NCBI GenBank assembly: GCA_900540685.1
Contig: UQGS01000048.1
Coordinates: forward strand, 1 to 16,191
Length of the DNA: 16,191 bases
Reading direction: 5' to 3'
Source: an uncultured Catenibacterium sp.
GTDB lineage: Bacteria; Bacillota_I; Bacilli_A; Erysipelotrichales; Coprobacillaceae
This document shows positions 5,824 to 11,803 of this stretch, in pieces. Under the pieces are notes generated by a model, which had not been told where the DNA came from, made no database searches, and saw only the letters and a program-made list of their open reading frames with translations. The position numbers and the translations under genes were made by a program. Numbering within the stretch: the first letter of the stretch is position 1; each line of letters opens with the position of its first letter.

Positions 5824-6705
5824 TTACCTAATTACATTAGTGTCTTTCTGATTTTCTTGCTTTTCAATATACTGAATCTGAATAAATACTGTTCTAACTA
5901 CAGTAATTAAGTTTGTTGTAATCCAATAGAATGACATCGCAGTTGGCATGATTAAACCGAAGTAGATGATCATTAATGTCATTACGATATTCATAGTCTT
6001 CATCTGATTCTGCTGAGCAGAAGGTTTATACTTCTTGTTTCTCTTCAACATTAAGTTGTTGATTTCAATAGCGAAGAACTGAGATAAAGCCATAACTAAG
6101 ATAACGACAATATAAACAAATTTACCACTAGTAATCTGTGATAAAGGTGTTACACCTAAGTTCATACCAAATGCTTGTGATGTATACAAGATCTGGATTC
6201 TCTGAGCAGCACCATACATTGCGAACATGATAGGTAATGTTAAGAAAGTCCATAATGAACCAAACATAGAAACATTGTGTTTCTTATAAAGGTTCATGAT
6301 TTCGTTCTGCATACGCATCTGACTAGTCTGATCATTCTTACCACGATACTTGTTCTGGATTCTTTCCATTTCTGGCTGAAGCATCTGCATCTTCTGTGTA
6401 GAAATAGTAGACTTGATCATAACTGGTAAGATAATCAAGTTAATAAGAATAGTCATTAAGATGACACCCCATAAGACATTACCTGTCCATGAAGTGATTA
6501 ATAGGATTCCCTTTGCGATAGGAATTGTTAGTAAGAAATCAAAGATTCCTGCCTTTAATGTCCATGGTGTTGATTCAGTGATAGCACGGCTTGCTAATAA
6601 ATGACCGCTCTTGTCAACATTACTTGTACACCCTGTAAAAATGAACACTAAAGCAATCACCGCAAAGATCTTTAAGTACTTCTTTGTACGAGGATCTAAT
6701 ACCAT
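5824..6705 (-). CDS. yidC: YidC/SpoIIIJ membrane protein insertase with atypical groove residue
   Basis: YidC helps insert proteins into the membrane, alone or with SecYEG. The 293-residue product has a lipoprotein signal peptide with lipobox FTGC (Cys26), as in Gram-positive YidC, then the five-helix core. 'LMTILINLIILPVMIK' (83-98) aligns with B. subtilis SpoIIIJ 'VTILIRLLILPLMIK' as I recall it. The conserved groove Arg (Arg73 there) is therefore Asn89 here, read from codon AAC. The usual 'P..IQ.P' motif also differs, as 'LWTFLTLPIMFAMYG'. The last helix 'MSFYWITTNLITVVRT' is normal. The SD GGAG lies in the last codons of rnpA and the gap is 2 bases, so it is coupled to rnpA. A second YidC elsewhere in the genome would explain the divergence. 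Confidence 0.95.
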   Translation of the reverse strand: MVLDPRTKKYLKIFAVIALVFIFTGCTSNVDKSGHLLASRAITESTPWTLKAGIFDFLLTIPIAKGILLITSWTGNVLWGVILMTILINLIILPVMIKSTISTQKMQMLQPEMERIQNKYRGKNDQTSQMRMQNEIMNLYKKHNVSMFGSLWTFLTLPIMFAMYGAAQRIQILYTSQAFGMNLGVTPLSQITSGKFVYIVVILVMALSQFFAIEINNLMLKRNKKYKPSAQQNQMKTMNIVMTLMIIYFGLIMPTAMSFYWITTNLITVVRTVFIQIQYIEKQENQKDTNVIR

Positions 6706-6707
6706 TT

Positions 6708-7046
6708 TTACTTCTCCATTCTTTTTTTCATTTTTAAATATAGATTTTGAAGAGATTTCTTATTCTGTTCAAAATCATTCTGAGAATAGGGTTTTCTAAC
6801 AATCAGAATGTAATCATTATGGTCTTCTTTTGTGAACAACTCATGAACCATCATTCTTACTTGTCTCTTAGTCTTGTTTCTGGCAACGGCATTCCCTATT
6901 TTCTTACCGACTGATAAACCAATACGCATATGCTCTAGATCATTAGGATTCCAATATAATACAAACTCTCTATTCGCTACGCTTTTTCTTTTCTTTATAA
7001 TGGTTTCAAATTCAGTACTTTTCTTTACACGTAACTCTTTTTTCAT
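6708..7046 (-). CDS. rnpA: Ribonuclease P protein component
   Basis: This is the small basic protein subunit that helps the RNase P RNA cut 5' leaders from pre-tRNAs. At 112 residues it has the family length. The conserved RNR region reads 'KKIGNAVARNKTKRQVR' (48-64), with the RNA-binding signature RNKTKR at 56-61, and the N-terminal 'F..I...' leader-binding region is present. It follows rpmH, as in nearly all bacteria, with a hairpin between them. The sequence before the ATG is A-rich with no good SD, so expression may be low relative to rpmH. Confidence 0.96.
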   Translation of the reverse strand: MKKELRVKKSTEFETIIKKRKSVANREFVLYWNPNDLEHMRIGLSVGKKIGNAVARNKTKRQVRMMVHELFTKEDHNDYILIVRKPYSQNDFEQNKKSLQNLYLKMKKRMEK

Positions 7047-7057
7047 ATTTCTTTTAG

Positions 7058-7088
7058 AAAAAAAACCACATTAAAGTGGATTTTTTTT
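7058..7088 (-). terminator. Attenuator-like hairpin between rpmH and rnpA
   Basis: On the minus strand an A-run, CCAC, TTTAAT loop, GTGG and an eight-base T-run follow the rpmH stop codon. The core stem is only 4 bp (7066-7069 with 7076-7079), but the A and T runs can extend it past one bulged base. It likely ends most transcripts after rpmH and lets a fraction pass into rnpA-yidC-jag. Confidence 0.65.
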
Positions 7089-7221
7089 AGGCAGATAATA
7101 CTTTTCTTCCTTTTTTACGACGTCTAGCGATAACTTTACGTCCACCTACAGTTGCCATTCTAGCTCTGAAGCCATGAGTCTTAGCTCTTTTTCTTTTATT
7201 TGGCTGATATGTTCTTTTCAT
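7087..7221 (-). CDS. rpmH: 50S ribosomal protein L34 (bL34)
   Basis: A 44-residue, highly basic protein beginning MKRTYQPNKRKRAKTHGFRA and ending in an Arg/Lys-rich tail before VLSA, which is the standard bL34 sequence. The SD GGAGGT (7231-7236) stands 9 bases before the ATG. It is the first gene of the leftward cluster and has its own strong promoter. Confidence 0.98.
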   Translation of the reverse strand: MKRTYQPNKRKRAKTHGFRARMATVGGRKVIARRRKKGRKVLSA

Positions 7222-7280
7222 TCTTTTTACACCTCCAATATGTAGCTACTTTTTTTATACTACATAACATATGCAGTGTC

Positions 7281-7309
7281 ATTATATGGGAAATACTTTT
7301 TCAAGTCAA
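7281..7309 (-). promoter_or_regulatory. Sigma-A promoter of rpmH
   Basis: On the minus strand TTGACT (7309-7304) and TATAAT (7286-7281) are separated by 17 bases. Transcription would start near 7274, leaving a leader of about 50 bases. It fires away from oriC toward rpmH-rnpA-yidC-jag. Confidence 0.85.
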
Positions 7310-7353
7310 TATTATTTATAAGAAATTTTGGCTTATATTCAACAGTTTTTGCT

Positions 7354-7676
7354 TTTTCCACACCTCATTCCACATTGGAATTCATTCATTCACATATTGT
7401 GTAAAACATTCTTTTTTCTCCTATATAACATATTTTTTTATGTGCACAATATTATGAATAACTGGTGAATAGAGGAAATACTTCACATATATGCACATTT
7501 TTACCCGTGCAAATATATTTTTTAGATATTCTCAATTTTTGTGAATAAGTGTGAAGAATTCAAAAAATACTGTTAAGTTCACATTAAAAATGTGAATATC
7601 TCGTGAAAAAGACTCTGAATAACGTATGAATAACTACTTATTCACCATTTTTTGTGCACATCGTTGTTGTGAATAG
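7354..7676. other. oriC, upstream subregion with a DnaA-box cluster
   Basis: This is gene-free, very AT-rich DNA between rpmH and dnaA. One perfect 9-mer to the TTATNCACA consensus lies at 7540-7548 (minus). I count 13 single-mismatch sites. On the plus strand they start at 7354, 7386, 7489, 7638 and 7652. On the minus strand they start at 7398, 7441, 7453, 7550, 7591, 7614, 7625 and 7668. The pairs 7540/7550 and 7614/7625 are about one helical turn apart. A 7-bp inverted repeat, TTCACAT/ATGTGAA, lies at 7578-7596. The boxes nearest dnaA may also serve to autoregulate its promoter. Some single-mismatch matches are expected by chance in such AT-rich DNA. Confidence 0.8.
7540..7548 (-). promoter_or_regulatory. 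Perfect DnaA box
   Basis: TGTGAATAA, i.e. TTATTCACA on the minus strand, is an exact match to the DnaA 9-mer. It is followed 10 bases later by a one-mismatch copy in the same orientation. Confidence 0.8.
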
Positions 7677-7710
7677 TCAATATTCACTAGTCTTTAGTCA
7701 CATTTTCTTT

Positions 7711-7716
7711 TATAAT
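7711..7716 (+). promoter_or_regulatory. -10 box of the dnaA promoter
   Basis: TATAAT stands 25 bases before the chosen dnaA ATG, so the leader would be about 20 bases. No good -35 is present at 17 bases (TAGTCT). DnaA-box-like sites at 7652-7676 lie just upstream, which fits autorepression. Confidence 0.55.
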
Positions 7717-7741
7717 GAGGGGTGCAAAGGAAGGTGAATAT

Positions 7742-9094
7742 ATGGACAACTTAAAGCAGTTCTGGACAGAAACCCTCAATCGCTATGGAGAAAACAGTGA
7801 CGATAAGATCGTATTCGACTCAATATTCACCCAGACAGAGGCGAAGGAACTGCAAAACAATGAATTAATCATTACTATAGAATCGGTTTTTAATAAGACC
7901 TTTATAGAGGAAGCAAGTGAACAGCTTGAAGAGTTCTTCTATGAAGTATCTGGTATTAAAGCCACTATAAAGGTTATGACTAACCAGGAATATGAGAATA
8001 TGAGTAAGGCAAAAGCCCCAGTCGTAGAAGTGAAAGAAGAAATAGATGATTTTGATGATCATTTAAGTGCTGAACTCACTTTTGATAACTTCGTTGTGGG
8101 TAATTGTAATAGAATTGCTCAAAATGCGGCATTGGCCGTCGCATTAAAGCCTGGTACATATAATCCTTTATTCCTTCATAGTAATTCCGGACTTGGAAAG
8201 ACACATTTGTTGAATGCGATTGGAAACTATGTGAAAAAGAAATTTCCAGGTAAACGTATTCTTTATACAAATGCAGAAGCATTTGTGAATGATTACGTAG
8301 AAGCAATTAGTAATAATACGATTGCGGCATTTAATCGTCGTTATCGTAGTGTGGATGTATTATTGATTGATGATATTCAGTTTATTGCGAATAAAGAAGG
8401 AAGTATGGAGATGTTCTTCAATATCTTCAATACACTCCAACATTCAGGAAAACAGATTGTTATTACAAGTGATAAACCTCCTGTTGAGTTAAAAGGTATG
8501 GAAAACCGCCTTGTTTCTCGTTTTAGACAGGGGTTAACTGTGACTATTGATAATCCTGAATTTGAAACAGCCAAGGCAATCTTAAAGAAAAAGATTGAAT
8601 CACGTATGATTGATTATCCTATTGATGAGGAAGTATTGGACTTTATTGCGTCTCATTTCAATAAGGATGTCAGAGATCTAGAAGGGGCTGTTACTACATT
8701 ATTATTCTATAAAGTAGTATGTGGACAAAATCTAGATCATATCAGCTTGGATTTCGCATTAGAAGCATTTGATAATCCAGATAACACAACAACTGTGACT
8801 AAAAAAGAAGCCACTCCTGATACCATTAAGGAAACAGTTGCTTCTTACTACAATCTATCAGTCACACAGCTAACAAGTAAATCACGTACAAACAATATTA
8901 TTACGGCAAGACATATTGCGATGTATCTTGTCAGAGAGCTCGTTCCTGATATTTCCTATATCCAGATTGGACAGGAATTTGGGGGAAGAGATCATTCCAC
9001 AATCATGAAAGCTTGTTCTAAAGTTAAGAAGAAGATGAAACAGGATCCTAACTATAAAACAGCGATCAATGATTTAATGGAACGCTTAAGTTAA
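7742..9094 (+). CDS. dnaA: Chromosomal replication initiator DnaA
   Basis: DnaA binds oriC and opens it for helicase loading. The 450-residue product has an N-terminal domain I (about 1-80), a linker, and an AAA+ domain. The Walker A is SNSGLGKTH (147-155), the Walker B is VLLIDDIQF (206-214), and the sensor-2 region is 'HFNKDVRDLEGAV'. The DNA-binding domain IV signature is GGRDHSTIMKA (414-424). I start at the ATG at 7742 because AAGGAAGG lies 7 bases before it. A longer frame from 7715 would begin inside the promoter -10 box. It precedes dnaN in the usual operon. Confidence 0.97.
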   Translation: MDNLKQFWTETLNRYGENSDDKIVFDSIFTQTEAKELQNNELIITIESVFNKTFIEEASEQLEEFFYEVSGIKATIKVMTNQEYENMSKAKAPVVEVKEEIDDFDDHLSAELTFDNFVVGNCNRIAQNAALAVALKPGTYNPLFLHSNSGLGKTHLLNAIGNYVKKKFPGKRILYTNAEAFVNDYVEAISNNTIAAFNRRYRSVDVLLIDDIQFIANKEGSMEMFFNIFNTLQHSGKQIVITSDKPPVELKGMENRLVSRFRQGLTVTIDNPEFETAKAILKKKIESRMIDYPIDEEVLDFIASHFNKDVRDLEGAVTTLLFYKVVCGQNLDHISLDFALEAFDNPDNTTTVTKKEATPDTIKETVASYYNLSVTQLTSKSRTNNIITARHIAMYLVRELVPDISYIQIGQEFGGRDHSTIMKACSKVKKKMKQDPNYKTAINDLMERLS

Positions 9095-9103
9095 GCACAC
9101 CAA

Positions 9104-9118
9104 TGCACAACTTGTGCA
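9104..9118. repeat. 15-base palindrome in the dnaA-dnaN gap
   Basis: TGCACAA (9104-9110) and TTGTGCA (9112-9118) are perfect inverted halves around one C. Each half contains the TGCACA core of a DnaA box, so this may be a pair of divergent weak DnaA sites or an operator. Confidence 0.55.
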
Positions 9119-9128
9119 CTGCTTGAAA

Positions 9129-9151
9129 TGAGAATTATCTTGTGATTCTCA
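9129..9151. other. 7-bp stem-loop between dnaA and dnaN
   Basis: TGAGAAT (9129-9135) pairs with ATTCTCA (9145-9151) around a 9-base loop. No T-tract follows, so it is not an intrinsic terminator for dnaA. It could protect the dnaA transcript end or be a DNA-level element of the origin. Confidence 0.4.
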
Positions 9152-9164
9152 ATAAAAACGCAAC

Positions 9165-9182
9165 TTATGCACATTATGCACA
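9165..9182 (+). promoter_or_regulatory. Two perfect, directly abutting DnaA boxes
   Basis: TTATGCACA occurs at 9165-9173 and again at 9174-9182, with no spacer and in the same orientation. They stand directly against the A/T-only tract, the place where the last DnaA boxes before the unwinding site sit in B. subtilis-type origins. Confidence 0.85.
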
Positions 9183-9220
9183 GTATTATTATAATTATTC
9201 TTTAATTAATAAAATAAATA
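9183..9220. other. Probable DNA unwinding element of oriC
   Basis: After G9183, nearly every base up to the dnaN SD is A or T (one C at 9200). It begins with a TAT/AAT triplet rhythm just past the tandem DnaA boxes. By analogy with B. subtilis this is where the duplex opens and DnaA can load on a single strand; clear TAG-type DnaA-trios are not visible. The dnaN leader also lies here. Confidence 0.65.
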
Positions 9221-9232
9221 AAGGAGAAAAAA

Positions 9233-10336
9233 ATGGATTTTAATATTAATAGACTTGTCTTATTAGATGCACTTACTAAGGTTTCTAGAGCTGTTTCTTT
9301 AAAGAGTCCTTTACCAATCTTAACAGGTATTAAGTTTGACTTATTAGAAGATGGTTTAGTATTGACTGCATCTGATAGTGATATCAGTATTCAGACTACA
9401 ATTAATGAAGGTATTATCATTAATCAGACTGGATCAGTTGTATTATCTTCTAAGTATATCTTAGAGATCATTCGTAAGATTGATGGTGAAACAGTTCATA
9501 TTCAGGTAGTAGATGGTACTTTAACTCGTATTACTTCTGAAAGTTCTTTATTTGATTTAAATGGTTCTAAGTCTTTTGACTTCCCACGTATTGATTTAAA
9601 TAAGAATGGTAAACACTTCTCTATGAAGTCTTATGAATTCAAGAAGATCATTGAAAAGACTTTATTTGCAACAAGTGAACAAGAAACTAGACCAGTACTT
9701 ACTGGTGTGAATTTCAAAGTAGACCAGCATAAGCTTGTATGTATCGCAACTGACAGCTATCGTCTAGCTCAGGTAAGCATGCCAATTGAAGATGATATTC
9801 AGTTTAATATCGTTATTCCTAAAAAGTCTTTAAATCAGATTATTCACATTATTGAAAAAGATGAATTAATTGATCTTTATGTTGCAGATCGTAAAGTATT
9901 ATTTGTGATTGGTAACTATCTTGTATTAACTCGTTTAATTGATGGTACTTATCCTAATACATCACGTTTAGTAGAAGACCAGGGCTCTTATACTATGTCT
10001 ATCAATAGTGCATCATTATTAGGTGCTATTAGCCGTGCTTCTTTACTTTCTGATGAACAGAGTAATATCGTTAAGTTAACTATGTCTCCTGATGAAAACA
10101 TTCTTTCATCTTATTCACAGGAAATTGGTTCAGTAGAAGAAAACTTAACTAAAGCATTCTATAAAGGTGAACCAATGACTATCTCATTTAGTGCTAAGTA
10201 TTTAGCTGATGCGATCCGTTCTATTGGAACTGAAACAATTCAGTTACGCTTTACTGAAAAGATGAGACCATTCCAGATCACTGGATTAGATGTGAATGAT
10301 AACATCCAGGTTGTACTTCCAGTAAGAACTTACTAG
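9233..10336 (+). CDS. dnaN: DNA polymerase III sliding clamp (beta subunit)
   Basis: The 367-residue protein has the usual length and three-fold repeated clamp architecture. It starts 'MDFNINRLVLLDALTKVSRAV', contains 'ATDSYRLAQVSMPI', and ends in 'LPVRTY', close to the common clamp terminus LPVRTY/LPMRL. The dimer forms a ring on DNA and tethers the replicative polymerase and mismatch repair proteins. SD AAGGAG lies 6 bases before ATG. It follows dnaA across the origin unwinding region and ends at a strong terminator, so dnaA-dnaN form a unit. Confidence 0.97.
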   Translation: MDFNINRLVLLDALTKVSRAVSLKSPLPILTGIKFDLLEDGLVLTASDSDISIQTTINEGIIINQTGSVVLSSKYILEIIRKIDGETVHIQVVDGTLTRITSESSLFDLNGSKSFDFPRIDLNKNGKHFSMKSYEFKKIIEKTLFATSEQETRPVLTGVNFKVDQHKLVCIATDSYRLAQVSMPIEDDIQFNIVIPKKSLNQIIHIIEKDELIDLYVADRKVLFVIGNYLVLTRLIDGTYPNTSRLVEDQGSYTMSINSASLLGAISRASLLSDEQSNIVKLTMSPDENILSSYSQEIGSVEENLTKAFYKGEPMTISFSAKYLADAIRSIGTETIQLRFTEKMRPFQITGLDVNDNIQVVLPVRTY

Positions 10337-10403
10337 GTAAAATAAAGGGTCTATTCTCTTATTTGGTTAAAATTTGGCTTGTAATTGAAATTTGTAGGAA
10401 AAT

Positions 10404-10451
10404 GAAGTTTATCTCTCCCTTGAAAAAAGGGGCTATAAACTTCTTTTTTTT
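10404..10451 (+). terminator. Strong intrinsic terminator after dnaN
   Basis: GAAGTTTAT (10404-10412) pairs with ATAAACTTC (10435-10443). Inside, CCCTT (10417-10421) pairs with AAGGG (10427-10431). Eight T bases follow. It isolates dnaA-dnaN from yaaA-gyrA. Confidence 0.9.
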
Positions 10452-10469
10452 ATGTTTTTGTGATATAAT
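10441..10469 (+). promoter_or_regulatory. Extended -10 promoter for yaaA-recF-gyrB-gyrA
   Basis: TGATATAAT (10461-10469) is a consensus -10 with the TGn extension. TTCTTT (10441-10446), 17 bases upstream, is supplied by the end of the dnaN terminator and its T-run. Transcription would start near 10476. Confidence 0.75.
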
Positions 10470-10506
10470 GTAGAAAGCAAATTTAGCGCAAAGGATGTGT
10501 GATGAA

Positions 10507-10728
10507 ATGAAAGAAGTCTTAATACATACTGAATATATTACTTTAGGTCAGGCTATGAAGTTATGTGGTGAAGCACAAAGTGGCATTGAAGCAAAGATTA
10601 TGATTCAGGAAGGTCATGTTCTTGTAAATGGAGAAGTAGACCGTAGACGTGGTAAGAAATTAAGAGATGGTGATGTTTTTGAAGTAGATCGTCGCCAGTA
10701 TGTAATCCATGGAAATCAAAACGCTTAA
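10507..10728 (+). CDS. yaaA: S4-domain RNA-binding protein YaaA (RlbA-type)
   Basis: A 73-residue protein similar in length and sequence to B. subtilis YaaA (about 71). The S4 fold is recognisable from 'ITLGQAMKLCGEAQSG', then 'EGHVLVNGEVDRRRGKKLRDGDVFEV'. S4 domains bind structured RNA; a part in ribosome assembly or function has been suggested for this family. I prefer the ATG at 10507 over the in-frame one at 10495, because AAGGA at 10491-10495 would overlap the earlier start. It lies in its usual place between dnaN and recF and overlaps recF by 20 bases. Confidence 0.92.
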   Translation: MKEVLIHTEYITLGQAMKLCGEAQSGIEAKIMIQEGHVLVNGEVDRRRGKKLRDGDVFEVDRRQYVIHGNQNA

Positions 10729-11803
10729 TCTGATTCAATTTCGTAATTATGAAAAGCAGTCCTTTCATTTTCATCCACTGGTTAATATTATCATTGGGGA
10801 TAATGCACAGGGTAAAACGAATATACTTGAAGCAATTCATCTCTTGTCTACTACAAGAAGCTTTAAGTCCCGTATGCTTGATGAAATGATCATGTTTGAT
10901 CAGTCTTATACACGTGTGTCAGGTCATATTGTGAATGGCACACGTCCTTATGATTTAAAGGTTGTAGTGTCTAAAGAAGGCAAGAAGGCTTTTATTAATG
11001 ATAAGGCTGTAAGTAAGACAAGTGATTATCTGGGTTATTTTAATGTGATCTTATTTACTCCTCAGGACTTACAGTTGATTAAAGGGTCTCCTAAGATGAG
11101 ACGTACTTTAATAGATACTGAGATTTCTAAGATTTCACCAATCTATATGTTTAACTTGAATAAATATAATAAATTGATGAAGGAAAGAAATAAGTACTTA
11201 AAGATGCTTCATGATGGGCATAAGGAACCTGATATGTATCTAGAGGTATTGAGTGAAGAGATGGCAGAATTAGAAGAAGATCTGATTCAAAGACGTATGA
11301 AGTTCATAGAGTTGTTGAATGAGATCAGCAATCAAATGTATGCCTATATTTCTGGTAAAGAAAAGCTTGTTTTGAGATATCATACGCAGTTCAAGGATAT
11401 TTCAAAAGAGGGTATTCTTGATAAATATAAAAAGAATTATAAGCGTGACATATTCCAAGGAACTACCGTAGATGGTATTCACAAGGATGATTTAAAAATC
11501 TTTTTAGATGAGAATGATGCGGGTATGTTTGCATCCCAGGGACAGCAGCGTTCTATCATCTTATCGATAAAGATTGCGTTAGTAGAAATAGTGAAGATGC
11601 AGATAGGTGAGTATCCTGTCTTGTTGTTGGATGATGTACTCAGTGAATTAGATGAAGAGAGAAAGATGAAGCTTTTGAATCTGATTGATCATAAGGTACA
11701 GACATTTATTACAACAACGCATTTTGATTTAGGTTATCATCATTCATTAGATGATGCTTTGGTTTTGAGAATAGAGAAAGGAACGTTGAAGGAGGATAAA
11801 TAA
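10709..11803 (+). CDS. recF: DNA repair/recombination ATPase RecF
   Basis: RecF, with RecO and RecR, loads RecA at gaps and stalled forks. The 364-residue product begins 'MEIKTLNLIQFRNYE', the typical RecF N-terminus. It carries Walker A GDNAQGKTN (30-38), the ABC signature region SQGQQR (276-281) and Walker B VLLLDD (304-309) followed by VLSELDEER. The start lies inside yaaA with no strong SD, so translation is probably coupled. The last codons hold AAGGAGG, the ribosome binding site for gyrB. Confidence 0.97.
   Translation: MEIKTLNLIQFRNYEKQSFHFHPLVNIIIGDNAQGKTNILEAIHLLSTTRSFKSRMLDEMIMFDQSYTRVSGHIVNGTRPYDLKVVVSKEGKKAFINDKAVSKTSDYLGYFNVILFTPQDLQLIKGSPKMRRTLIDTEISKISPIYMFNLNKYNKLMKERNKYLKMLHDGHKEPDMYLEVLSEEMAELEEDLIQRRMKFIELLNEISNQMYAYISGKEKLVLRYHTQFKDISKEGILDKYKKNYKRDIFQGTTVDGIHKDDLKIFLDENDAGMFASQGQQRSIILSIKIALVEIVKMQIGEYPVLLLDDVLSELDEERKMKLLNLIDHKVQTFITTTHFDLGYHHSLDDALVLRIEKGTLKEDK

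Noticed and set aside
7200..7457. 85-codon plus-strand frame across rpmH start and oriC
   Set aside because: It runs antisense over the rpmH start and promoter and through DnaA boxes, with a Phe-rich composition typical of AT-rich non-coding DNA.
7715..7741. Upstream ATG extending dnaA by 9 codons
   Set aside because: The ATG lies inside the TATAAT box of the probable dnaA promoter and has no SD, whereas the ATG at 7742 does.
9129..9151. Intrinsic terminator of dnaA
   Set aside because: The stem is followed by AATAAAAACG, not a T-tract; dnaA and dnaN are expected to be co-transcribed.
10495..10506. Earlier yaaA start
   Set aside because: The only SD, AAGGA, would overlap that start codon.
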